The notes under the pieces: model-generated | The model's database searches: none | The model's input: the letters and a program-made list of their open reading frames with translations, nothing else | Told to the model about the DNA's origin: nothing | Translations under genes and position numbers: made by a program | Shown: piece after piece, positions 33,901-44,929 of the stretch | Numbering within the stretch: position 1 is the first letter of the stretch | Layout of the letters: each line of letters begins with the position of its first letter | NCBI RefSeq assembly: GCF_963675165.1 | Contig: NC_087390.1 | Coordinates: 3,300,001 to 3,364,000 of the forward strand | Source: Halichondria panicea | Taxonomy: Eukaryota > Porifera > Demospongiae > Suberitida > Halichondriidae | Reading direction: 5' to 3' | DNA: 64,000 nt

Positions 33901-36890
33901 TTCAGCATGCCTCCAGTCTGGTTTAGTTTCATTGCTCCTGAGTTGCTGTGCAAGTCATACATGATAACAACATCACTATATGCACTGCATTATATTTCTG
34001 GTTTCTTTTTAATCATGTCACCAGCCGAGGGTTTGCACTTTAGTGCTCTAGTTTGTTACCCGAGGCGCCTGGGCGGCCACGGGTATAGTAGTCTGTTGGT
34101 TTGTTTGTTTGTTTGTTTGTTTGTGATTGGCTTTTCTACTCACCTGGATGTCACAGCACTGCGTTTACAGCATGGATAGCCTTCACACAACAATATCTTG
34201 ATTTAAATAGTGGCAGATATTGATATTAAAGCTTCTTTGTCGAGCAAAAGCTAAGAAGCTTGTGACTAGGTCTGCTTACCTGGATGTTCTAGCACTGCGT
34301 TTACAGCATGAGTAGCCTCCACACAACAAGTTAGTACTTTTGATAGTGGCAGCTTTCGGTGTTAAAGCTCCTTTGTCTAATAAAAGCGAGCAAAATGTAG
34401 AGAACTTGCACATGCATTACTTATAACTGAAGTGATCCTGTACCAAGAACGATGGAACAGGGTCACTAAAGTAGAAAGCTGTATATACCAGGAACAATGG
34501 AACAGGGTCACTAAAGTAGAAGCTTGAATTATAGCTCCTGCTACTGACTGGGATCCTACTCCATGCAGAACCTGGAGCCATACTTCTCTGAGACTCCAGG
34601 ATTCTTTACTGTGATCCTAATCCACAGTGCATATATCTATAGTACCACTACCTGTTCTCAAATGTTTCAGCATGCCTCCAGTCTGGTTTAGTTTTATTGC
34701 TCCTGAGTTGCTGTGCAAGTCATACATGATAACAACATCACTATATGCACTGCATTATATTTCTGGTTTCTTTTTAATCATGTCACCAGCCGAGGGTTTG
34801 CACTTTAGTGCTCTAGTTTGTTACCTGAGGCGCCTGGGCGGCCACGGGTATAGTAGTCTGTTGGTTTGTTTGTTTGTTTGTTTGTTTGTTTGTGATTGGC
34901 TTTTCTACTCACCTGGATGTCACAGCACTGCGTTTACAGCATGGATAGCCTTCACACAACAATATCTTGATTTAAATAGTGGCAGATATTGATATTAAAG
35001 CTTCTTTGTCGAGCAAAAGCTAAGAAGCTTGTGACTAGGTCTGCTTACCTGGATGTTCTAGCACTGCGTTTACAGCATGAGTAGCCTCCACACAACAAGT
35101 TAGTACTTTTGATAGTGGCAGCTTTCGGTGTTAAAGCTCCTTTGTCTAATAAAAGCGAGCAAAATGTAGAGAACTTGCACATGCATTACTTATAACTGAA
35201 GTGATCCTGTACCAAGAACGATGGAACAGGGTCACTAAAGTAGAAAGCTGTATATACCAGGAACAATGGAACAGGGTCACTAAAGTAGAAGCTTGAATTA
35301 TAGCTCCTGCTACTGACTGGGATCCTACTCCATGCAGAACCTGGAGCCATACTTCTCTGAGACTCCAGGATTCTTTACTGTGATCCTAATCCACAGTGCA
35401 TATATCTATAGTACCACTACCTGTTCTCAAATGTTTCAGCATGCCTCCAGTCTGGTTTAGTTTTATTGCTCCTGAGTTGCTGTGCAAGTCATACATGATA
35501 ACAACATCACTATATGCACTGCATTATATTTCTGGTTTCTTTTTAATCATGTCACCAGCCGAGGGTTTGCACTTTAGTGCTCTAGTTTGTTTGTTTGTTT
35601 GTTTGTCACAGGTATATCTACTCACCTGGATGCCACAGCGCTGCGTTTACAGCATAGATAGCCTTCACACAACAATATCTTGATTTAAATAGTGGCAGAT
35701 TTTGATGTTAAAGCTTCATTGTCGAGCAAAAGCTAAGAAGCTTGAACTTGCACGTTGGCAGCTAGCTAGCTACAGGTGGCCTTGATTACGTAGTTGCAGC
35801 TGAAGTGATCCTTACCAAATATAATTATAGTAGAGAGCTAAAATTGTGACTGGTTGTTGGCTGACTCTGGATCCTATACTCCAGCCTGGCAGGAGCCATA
35901 CCTCTTTAAGTCTAAGCTCCAGGCTTCTTTGCTGTCATCCCTGTCCACAGTGCATGTCTAATGTAACATGTACCACTCAATGTTTCAGCATGCCTCCAAG
36001 TCTGGTTTAGTTTTATTGCTCTTGAGTTGCTGTGCTAGTCATACATGCTACATGCACTGCATTATCACTCTTTTGGTTTCTTTATTATCATGTCACCAGC
36101 CGAGGGTTTGCACTTTAGTGCTCTAGTTTGTTTGTTTGTCTGTTTGTCACGAGTATATCTACTCACCTGGATGCTATAGCGCTGCGTTTGCAGCATAGGT
36201 AGCCTTCACATAACAATATCTTGGTTTAAATAGTGGCAGATTTTGATGTTAAAGCTTCTTTGTCGAGCAAAAGCTAAGAAGCTTAAATAAGCTTGTGACT
36301 AGGTCTGCTTACCTGGATGTTCTAGCACTGCGTTTACAGCATGAGTAGCCTCCACACAACAAGTTAGTACTTTTGTGATAGTGGCAGCTTTCGGTGTTAA
36401 AGCTTCTTTGTCTAATAAAAGCGAGCAAAATGTAGCTTGAACAGAACTTGCACATGCGTTACTTATAACTGAAGTGATCCTGTACCAAGAACAATGGAAC
36501 AGGGTCACTAAAGTAGAAAGCTATATTATACCAGGAACAATGGAACAGGGTCACTAAAGTAGAAGCTTAAATTATAGCTCCTGCTGCTGACTGGGATCAA
36601 AAAAGAAAGTAGAATTGTGACTGGTTGTTGACTGACTCTGGATCCTATACGTACTCCAGCCTGGAAGGAGCCATACTTCTCTTAGTCTAAGACTCCAGGC
36701 TTCTTTGCTGTGATCCCAGTCCATAGTGCATGTCTCATGCATGTACGTTGTTAGTTTAGTTTTATTGCTCTTGAGTTGCTGTGCTAGCGCATGCTAGTCA
36801 TACATGCTACATGCACTGCATTATCACTCTTCTGGTTTCTTTATTATCATGTCACCAGCCGAGGGTTTGCACTTTAGTGCTCTAGTCTGT
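30930..36890. repeat. Six-kilobase array of about 700-770-bp repeats
   Basis: Seven or more head-to-tail units share GCTTACCTGGATGTTCTAGC, the CCAGCCGAGGGTTTGCAC box, GATCCTGTACCAAGAACGAT and (TTTG)n. The starts of the ACCTGGATGTTCTAG block are near 32046, 32809, 33499, 34274, 35042 and 36307. Units at 34274 and 35042 are almost identical over 768 bp; others differ by several per cent, so expansion is both old and recent. On the minus strand each half-unit ends in a good splice donor (CATCCAGGTAAGC or CATCCAGGTGAGT). The block CCAGGAACAATGGAA..AGAAAGCTACAATT also occurs in Helentron tails (22200, 31045), suggesting that the array is made of non-autonomous Helentron ends. Confidence 0.8.
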
Positions 36891-36899
36891 ATTGTTGTT

Positions 36900-37160
36900 G
36901 CTTAAAAAGTCATATCAATTGAAACACTGTTTAAAGATCCACGGATAGTTCCCTCACTAACAGGCTAGAGAGGCTAGTCTGTTACATCAGGACCATCGTA
37001 CATTGCGTTAATTAATACATGCTGTACATGCAGTCATTGTCAAGAAAAAGCACAAAAGGGTTAATTGATAAAAATAAAAGTTTTACTAGCAAATTAATTT
37101 TTCTATTCAGTGAATCTACCCATGGCAAACAGTACACCCACATTGTAATAAAGGCGTAAT
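36900..37160. other. Short non-coding stretch after the array
   Basis: AT-rich and single-copy within the window. It probably contains the 3' untranslated region of the RING gene on the minus strand. Confidence 0.4.
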
Positions 37161-37189
37161 TACATTCTAGCATGACACTAAAAATCAGT

Positions 37190-37606
37190 TCAATTTGTAT
37201 AAATTCTTTCTTTATGTTCTATTATGGACCTGCAAATGGGGCATTCATCCAAGAGTCGAATACATTCCTCACACAGAGAAAAATGGTTACAAGGTTTGCT
37301 CAAAAATTCCTTTGGATTGGTGAGACACACAATACAAATGCTGTCTGGAGGAGTTACAGGCCAGATTCTATGATACAAATTGCGCAGAGAAATGAAACTT
37401 TCAGTCACCAAAAGAGCCAGAAAAGTCACTATACAGACAATCGACAATAAAACCAGAATGAAACGAGACAGAAATGACAGAGCCTTGACAATTACAATGC
37501 TCTGTTCACGTACAATGGCATCGCATATAGAGCCGATCAAAGCTAAAGCACACGATAAAATTGAAGTGCTGAAGAAACGTGCTTTGAGAATGTTTACTAT
37601 GGACAT
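37190..37606 (-). CDS. Small membrane-anchored RING-finger protein (probable E3 ligase)
   Basis: 138 residues from the ATG at 37606. An upstream in-frame ATG exists (37660), but a polypyrimidine tract and CTACTGCAG just before GTTTGGAAAATG suggest an intron there, so I chose the later start. Two hydrophobic segments (about 12-30 and 45-68) would anchor it in a membrane. The C-terminal RING is of the compact type: CIVC, then PCNHFSLCEEC, then CPIC, with one His. This should bind an E2 enzyme and promote ubiquitin transfer at a membrane; substrate unknown. It is one of the few apparent host genes in the window and has no transposon signature around it. Confidence 0.7.
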   Translation of the reverse strand: MSIVNILKARFFSTSILSCALALIGSICDAIVREQSIVIVKALSFLSRFILVLLSIVCIVTFLALLVTESFISLRNLYHRIWPVTPPDSICIVCLTNPKEFLSKPCNHFSLCEECIRLLDECPICRSIIEHKERIYTN

Positions 37607-37772
37607 TTTCCAAACCTGCAGTAGGAAATCAAACTGTAAAGGTATAATGAAGGCCCTCACTTTTTATCGTATAGGTTTGAAAAACTTGTCCATTTACTCA
37701 CGTTCACAATGCAGACACACACAAAACTCAAGTTTGTGCATTCAGCTTCAACAAGAGTATAATTATGTTATA

Positions 37773-37883
37773 GTTATTGACTGGTTGACTAGTAATTATG
37801 GCTTATAAACAACCAATGCCGAGGGCGCAGCCCGAGGCTGAGGTTGTTTATAAACCATAATTACTAGGCAACCAGTCAACAAC
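37773..37883. mobile_element. 111-bp fold-back MITE
   Basis: 42-bp arms (GTTATTGACTGGTTGACTAG at 37773 and its near-reverse ending at 37883) with three mismatches and a GC-rich loop, CCGAGGGCGCAGCCCGAGG. It lies just upstream of the RING gene and could fold into a stable hairpin. Confidence 0.75.
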
Positions 37884-38412
37884 TGATTTATTTACTGCAA
37901 AAACAGCAAAACAGTCATTTGAACATCAGTGGAGACAGTCAAACTTGCTCTCACAGCCTCAGAATTATGCAGTTAGAACAGTTACAGGCATAGAACTAGC
38001 AGTACTACTGTGGAGCTACATGAGCTAGCTATAGGTTCAGCTAGCTGGAAGCCATGCATAAACTTTGACCAGACCCGCCCACCACTAAATGCAGCTGCGA
38101 GGTTTGTACATGTAGCTAGCTAGCTAGCTACCTGTACTGTAGCTGTTACTGTACTGTAGCTCTGAACTAGTCTGTTATTGTCAACAACACCAGAGTCTAC
38201 TTGTAATCCTCTACTTCTGAGCCACAGCCTTGACTACTGAGAAAGCACAGAGCAAGAATTTGACTACAGGCTTCAGCTAGTTCAGTTCAGCTTACACTTG
38301 AATTTTATTGTGTGCAATGTACCAAATTTTGTCAAGATGCATCATATCAATTCAAATCTGCTGAGGAAGTAGATTATAAGAATAGTGCCTGGGGGAAGTA
38401 ATTATATATATA

Positions 38413-38553
38413 GGTTATAGGCTGAGTCCAAGGTCTCTATGGGGTTTTGAGAACCGAAGGCCCGAGGCTGTAGCATCTCGAGCGTAGCGAAGGTGCTACT
38501 AAGGGCCTAAGGGTCTCAAAACTCCATAGTGACCGTTGGACGAGGCCTATAAC
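38413..38553. mobile_element. 141-bp fold-back MITE
   Basis: 40-bp arms (GGTTATAGGCTGAGTCCAAG at 38413 and its reverse at 38514-38553) with several mismatches; the centre is rich in CGAGCGTAGCG. Its right junction is followed by TGATTTA, as is the element at 37773-37883, hinting at a shared target preference. Confidence 0.65.
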
Positions 38554-38951
38554 TGATTTAGAATAGTGCTAAGCAAGCTAAGCTATTATTAACACAAAGA
38601 AGACTCTGTTTCTACAAACCTCAAGCAACATTAAAGCTTTGCTCTGGCTAGTCTACATAAAAAAAACTCACATTGAAGGCAGTTTCCGTCTCTTGCATAG
38701 CAAAAACGATTAATAGAAAGTTGTTATTCTACTTAGTAGTTAGCTCTGCACTAGAGCACTAGCTATTGGTAGCTGCAAGAGTGAGATAAAAGCTACAAAG
38801 CGGCACTGCAGAACACAAAGACTTTTAAAAATTAGTTTTTAATGATGCACTGCATCATGGTTACTATGATTTCGGTGTACTTGTGCATGTACAAAATAGA
38901 TGTTGCTAAGCATTCCATGTATAATTGTGTAAAAAATGTTAAATGCATGTA

Positions 38952-40827
38952 CACAGCCAAAAATCCACGGGTCCGTTTCAGGCCATTAGTTGAAAACGGG
39001 CCGTTACGGCCCCGTGAACGGCCTGTATACAGGATGTAGCCCACCCACGTCCTGTTTACAGCCCGTGGATACGGGCCTGTATTAGGGCGTAGCACCCACG
39101 TCCTGTATACAGGCTGTTGCAGCTGTAGCTTATGCGCATGCGCTAGCTTGGGGCAGGATGACGTCACCTGACTACAAAAAGAGAATGAGACAGACAGAGC
39201 TCTGAGAAAAAATCCTGCTGCTTGTCACAAGAGGAGCTGGTCCAAAAAGACAACTTGAAGAGGACTATACACTATTAGTCTACCTGTGAACAGAAAAAGG
39301 TGAAGCTGTAGCAGCATGTTATTATATTAAACAGTTATATTATTTTTATTGAACTTTCTCATAGCAGTTTGTGTTCCTCTAGTTCCACAGCTATTTCAAA
39401 TCTGTAGTGAATTTGACCTCTAGTGTAGTTGGCAACAAAGGTCTGTAAATTTCACCTCTACTGTATGTTTATAAATTCAGGTTTGCACGTTGTTATGGAC
39501 TTTTGAAGCTGGAACACTGGCCAATTTTACAAGGTAAACGTTTCGTTTTGCTTCCTTTTTGAAATAATCCTCCTCATCGTAGGCTCCCATCTGAAGTTTT
39601 TTCACTTTTTTGATAAAGAGGTGTTGAAGAATGCTCCCAGGTTTGTTATTCTCTTTCACTAGCATTCACATATTAAACACGCGATCAAATTGACTTTAGA
39701 TAATGCTGCCGAGTTGAAGTCTGGACTAATTACGTAAGTGCCACTGTTCTATTGTGTTTTGTGATACGTTATTGCTTCTGTAGACACTAGATGTTGTCAG
39801 AAGAATGAACTAAAGAAAAAGCAACAGTTTCCTGGTAAGAAAATTCAGCAACTATGTAATCTGTGTGAATAGCGTATTGGTGTACAGTTGCGAGATATCT
39901 TCGAGATGAAAAAGAGCCCTTGTAATGTGTACAGCACACTGTAAGCTGTTGACTGACTTCATAGTACGCCGGTAAGATTATTCACAGTGGTGTGTTCTTC
40001 TTTTAATCTTCTAATTTCCAGATGTTGAAAAACTCAAGGTTTGTTTATTGTTTTCATCTTTAGCACTCGTTACACATGTTATTTAATAGATTTCTTTATT
40101 GGCATGCCGAGTTGGAGTCTGGATGTGTTAGGTAAGTGCCATTATTTTGTATGTGTTGTGGTGATGCATTATATGCCTCATAGATTGAAGTTTTTAGACG
40201 AATGATAAAGAGAATGCAACAATTGCCTGGTAAGCAACTTAGTTTAATCTATGTGAATAAGTATTATTAGTGTACAGCTGGTGAGCTATCTCGGAGATGA
40301 AGAACGGCCCTTCAAGCTGTTCACTGACTTCATAGTACGCCGGTAAGCAGTGGTGTATTTTTTGTATAATTCCCAGCCTCTTCTCTTCAGAGTCTATCTT
40401 TGTGCACAAAAACAAGACGAATAATTATAAATACAGTAAGTTAGTATACTTATGTGGCGTTAACGTACGGTTCAACTGGTTGTTTTTATCTGCAGTGCCA
40501 CCGTGGGGATGTGAAGACACGGACATGATAATGAATAATGAGAGACATAATGTAGCTGAACAGAAATTAATATATATATATATCTTGTTCTTGTCTTCTT
40601 AATTGTGACCTTTTGAAGCATGATACTAGCTTATTAAATTGTGCATGAGAACAGTATGATACAGGCTGAATACAGGCCGTTTGTACGGGCTGTTTACAGG
40701 CTGTATGTGAACGGCCTGTTTAGTAGTGTCTACCCAACGGTCCGTATCAGGATGTGGTAAACGTCCTGTAACGGACATGTAACGGACATGTAACGGACCT
40801 GACACGCCCCGTGGATTTTTGGCTGTG
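38952..40827. mobile_element. 1.9-kb element with CACAGCC ends and TA duplication
   Basis: Perfect 20-bp inverted ends (CACAGCCAAAAATCCACGGG) flanked by TA (38950-38951 and 40828-40829). Both sub-terminal 200-bp regions are packed with copies of the motif CGGCCTGTATACAGG and relatives, as in CACTA-type elements. The interior holds two diverged copies of a segment of about 290 bp (39690-39975 and 40055-40345), with CCTGGTAAG and GTACGCCGGTAAG junctions. I find no transposase, so it is non-autonomous. The superfamily is uncertain. Confidence 0.78.
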
Positions 40828-41475
40828 TAGTGAACATATAATGGACCTCCATAGAAGACCTCTGAATGACTGAGAGGTCTCTATGAGAAATAAAGGACCT
40901 CCAAGTAACCAATCAGATTGCACCATTTGTGACAAGCATTTTCTAAAATATAATTACTGGACATCACCATGGATACGGACTGAATCAGTAAATAATATCT
41001 AATAATAGACAGTCTATTAGGGTCCGCAACTCAAAAAATCAATGTCAACTAATTCAAGTTTTTAGTGGTGCCATAGATAATCATAAAAATGGTAGCAATA
41101 CACTTGCACTTACTAATCTCTTGGATCGTTAGCCTTTCTCCAGAAATTGTTTTGGGCTGAGGTCAAAAGTGTAAATTCAAAATAAAATTGAAATTAAGGT
41201 TACGGTCAACCGTTTGCTCATTAATTATTCATGAGCTAGATCTAGTGATCTTTTCCAGCTAGAATGAGCTGGAAGTCCAGCTGAAACGCAGTAGTCATTT
41301 CATGGCAAGAATAGACATTTTTACTACTAGGAGAATGTTGAACATTGTGGGGCGAGCGTAAGAAAACATGCTTGTTTTACGAATTAAAAGAAATATGTTG
41401 TATTTAAATTCAAGGTTATTAATTTAGTATATGTATATGTATAGTAGAAGCATTTTACATTCGCACTGGTAGTTA

Positions 41476-42065
41476 TCAAGGTCGCGTAACTGAGTTCATG
41501 ACAGTACCATTATAAGAACATGAGAAGGGCTGTGCAGAGATTAGGTTGTCAGCAGTGACTTCGGCTTCATCTATTTCAGCAATTGCTGCTACATTTTGGC
41601 CAAATACGTCCAATGTAAGATAGTTTCCACCTGGTGTGCTTATGATAACTTTAGCTCTCAATTGCTTTGTGGAGTGACGAAGACTTTGAATCAATGAGCA
41701 TTTGTTGCATTTGCCTGTAGTGTCAGTTGAGATGGTGATCTTACTTTTGCAGTTGAGACATGAGATATACGAGTCGAGTGATAAAACACCTACAATTTCA
41801 GCTGATGGTACAGTTGGGAAAGTGTCTGGGACATCATCATGGGCCACAACATTTGGCAGTTCCTCAATTTTTGTCACTGTTGACCCGTTGCGAGGTACTT
41901 GAAGATATTTTTCGTGCTGGAACTCATTGACAAGAATGTTTTCAAATTTGTATGTTTCACCTTTTACAAGCGAATCAATCTTGTTCTCAAAAAGAATTAG
42001 CTTAGTTGATGTCGTGGAATCTGCGATATAAACATCTTGTTTCCAGAGCCCATCTGATATCTGGG
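41476..42065 (-). pseudogene. Second RPA1-like OB-fold relic
   Basis: Minus-strand frame with KQDVYIADST, GETYKFENILVNEFQHEKY and RNGSTVTKIEELPNVV (second OB fold), then AEIVGVLSLDSYISCLNCKS and GKCNKCS, the four-cysteine zinc ribbon of RPA70 DBD-C, and LTLDVFGQNVAAIAE. An in-frame stop (TAG) lies near 42075, just upstream, where homology still continues (RVTVNAKVLM), and the N-terminal half is missing. It is a fragment of the same family as the gene at 22402-23531 but well diverged from it. Confidence 0.72.
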
Positions 42066-42261
42066 CCTTAGCCTAAGGCTTAGGTGAAACCATCAATACT
42101 TTGGCATTCACTGTGACACGATCATACCCGTTCCTTGTTCGACACTTCATCAAGATGTAGGTATGTCTGTATTCAATATTTTATTAACATCGACGTGGAA
42201 GTCGGTAAGGATCATGAGTCCCAAAAGCAAATCATTGTGCCAGTCCATGACGTATGGATAC

Positions 42262-43349
42262 TAGCCTCGATCCCAGGCCGAGTTTTCGCTTTTATAACTG
42301 TTAGGCGAACAACTGGGCCTGGTACTAGTTGTCTGCGCATGCGTCAAATTTTCATTGTATATTTGTGGTCGGCAAAAATATTTAATAAATCAATAATAGA
42401 AATTTGTACACAGAAAATGCACAGAGTGAGTACACAAAAGATGCACATAGGGAGCTGCTTCACAAAGGCCTGGGGAGTTGCCAGTTGTGCTGCAGCACAA
42501 TTACAGTGACCCAGGGCAACTTCAGGATGATTGAATGCCTTCAAATTACGTTTCAAAAAGATTTAGCAGGCTGCTGGACTTCTCTGATTCTAGGCCCCAA
42601 CTCGTAACTCATTACTTGAGAAAACGTAGATTCTCTTGATGTCTCTGAGCTACCCAGCAACGCTCGAATGAGCAGGTCATACTCCAGTCCTGTGTCTGTG
42701 AGTATAGGACAATATTAAAAGAAACCAAAGACGGTTAAACCCTTACCTCAAACTGTCCAGTCTCGTCCGTTAGTATAGCCAAGAGGAGCACTGTTGGGAT
42801 AGCTGGATATTTTGCTCCTGTACAGAGAAGTAGACATTTTAAATACGTGTAGATCTATACATATTAAATTTCTCGGTTATAGTGTCATTGTCGACGAGCT
42901 GATGATGGCAGCACCAAGTTCTCTAGCTCACACTCTTCACTTGATCCACCATATTAATGATGAAACTATAGTCTACCTACATTCTTGCCAAACATGAACA
43001 AGACTTGATAGCATAGCCTAGCCGGCCATAGGGCCCACACAAAAATATCTGACCTTAACAAGCTTGACAAAGCTTTATACCTCTTCCCTTGTTGTTCAGT
43101 CTTCAGAATAAGCTTCAGAGAAGAGAGAAGCTTCAGCTAAGAGCCATTCCAATCGATTCCAATAATGATAAAACGGGAACTGACTTCTAGTACACGATAG
43201 TACACGAATATAAATGTCACGAAAGTGAACGAGAATATCCATTCGTCAGAATCTGACGAACGACTGACGCATGCGCAGACAACTAGTACCAGGCCCAGTT
43301 GTTCGCCTAACCGTTATAAAAGCGAAAACTCGGCCTGGGATCGAGGCTA
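42262..43349. mobile_element. 1.1-kb element with 85-bp inverted ends (TAGCCTCGA family)
   Basis: Arms 42262-42346 and 43265-43349 match over 85 bp with one or two differences, starting TAGCCTCGATCCCAGGCCG. The ends resemble the small fold-back elements at 44757, 59329 and 59864. No target duplication is clear here. No recognisable gene inside. Confidence 0.75.
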
Positions 43350-43454
43350 GGGTGAGATCCAGAGGGGGCCTTTTTGCTGTTTTCGACCCAACCCTACTAT
43401 TAGCACTACCGTGCTAATGTATGGGGTGCCGTTTGTGTCAAAATCCAAAAACAG

Positions 43455-43735
43455 TCGATGTTATGAAATGGAGTCGACGTCATAAAGGTCGACCTTATAA
43501 CAGAGTCGACGTCATAAAGGTCGATGTTTTATAAAGTAGTCGATGTTTACCAAGAGTCGACGTCATAAAGGTCGATGTTTTGCCGTTTGTATTATGAAAC
43601 GGAGTCGACGTTATAAAAAGAGTCGAAATGGAGTCGACGTTATGAAACGGAGTCGACGTTATAAAAAGAGTCGAAATGGAGTTGACGTTATGAAACGGAG
43701 TCGACGTTATAAAAAGAGTCGATGTTATCCCTTTC
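43455..43735 (+). repeat. GTCGAC-rich minisatellite, first block
   Basis: Tandem units of 20-37 bp alternating GAGTCGACGTCATAAAGG TCGATGTTTT-like and GAGTCGACGTTATGAAACG-like sequences. The same repeat resumes at 44660-44910, so one array was probably split by the intervening insertions. Confidence 0.85.
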
Positions 43736-43979
43736 CTTGCCATTCGTGAAATCTGGAACAGGAGCGTCTTTAGGTCGATCAATTAGTGTGGATCCGGCCT
43801 CACCACGCCTCCATGTCATTCTATTAGTCTAGATCCGGCTAGCAATTCTAGCTGGGACTCCCAGTTCTAGCTCCTTTTGTTTAGCGGGTCAGAGACTGGG
43901 AGAAGATGATTGGCACTCCCTGGCTCCTTTGGATGTACAGCTGTCCAGATCCCTAGAACATACCCTCCATTCTGACGAG

Positions 43980-44350
43980 TTATCAGTGCATAGGGTGCTT
44001 ACTAGATTCTTGCCAGCCAGTACAGTTCAAGCTACACACAGCACCGCTCAACTATTCTCTACCCCATTATCTAGCTAAATCTGGTCCAACTAGACAGCAG
44101 ACACAGCTAGTTAATTCAGTAAAGCCAGGGGTAGCCCTACTTCTACGGTTGTTCAGTACCCACGGTAACAATTCCTCTGGGCTGGGCTAACTAGTTGAGC
44201 CACGCCTCCCAATTCTCAAGGCTAGGTACATGTCTCTGTCTAGCTGCTTCGTCAGCTTCTTGCTCAGTTTTGTGGCTTAGAGAAAGGCCAGCTACTCAGG
44301 GGGAAGAGTCCAGATGAAAGTCTGGCAGCCAGGTGACGTCCAAACGGTCA
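43980..44350 (+). repeat. Dispersed repeat matching the flank of Helentron copy 2
   Basis: TTGCCAGCCAGTACAG, AGCTACACACAGCACCGC and the following 150 bp match 25540-25730, immediately upstream of Helentron copy 2. It may be a solo 5' end of that element lineage or an unrelated repeat; the window alone cannot decide. Confidence 0.6.
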
Positions 44351-44659
44351 GTTATTCTTTCCACCAACTTTTTAATCTAGTCTAGTCCTGCTTGCACTGC
44401 TACTACTACTGCTGCTACTCTTCCTAGCTAGTCAAAGGTTTTTTTTTTTTTTTTTTTTTTTTTAACTACATATGCACAAAGAGACATCAAAGCTTACATC
44501 AAAGGACACAGATTTTTAGCCTACTTGACTGATAAGGCGGTTACCTAGACTACAGTTTGTTTGTCAGGGAGGAGCTCACATACAACTTCATCTAATTCAT
44601 CATAACGATTCCTTACCCATTGTTGTAATTTCTACAACAGATTGCCAAGGAAAGAGTTA

Positions 44660-44910
44660 TGATATGGAGTCGACGTTATGAAATGGAGTCGACGTTATAA
44701 CAGAGTCGACGTCATAAAGGTCGATGTTTTAAAAAGGAGTCGACACAGCCTAACAGTAGCCTCGAGACCAGCCATTCGTTATGTTCTTTCAGATAACGAA
44801 CGGCTGGTCTCGAGGCTACCTAACAGTGGCTGCAGTTTAGCTAGTTGCCAAGGATTTGTTGTTATAAAAGTCATAAAGGTCGGTGTTTTTAAAAAGCAGT
44901 CAATGTTTAT
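44660..44910 (+). repeat. GTCGAC-rich minisatellite, second block
   Basis: More copies of the 43455-43735 repeat, including GAGTCGACGTTATGAAATG. It is interrupted by the small fold-back MITE at 44757-44818. Confidence 0.8.
44757..44818. mobile_element. 62-bp fold-back MITE (TAGCCTCGA family)
   Basis: Almost all hairpin: TAGCCTCGAGACCAGCC at the left and its reverse at the right, with CCTAACAG duplicated at 44749-44756 and 44819-44826. Its ends equal those of the 237-bp element at 59864-60100, of which it looks like an internal deletion derivative. Confidence 0.82.
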
Positions 44911-44929
44911 GATTGGCGATTCTTACGCC

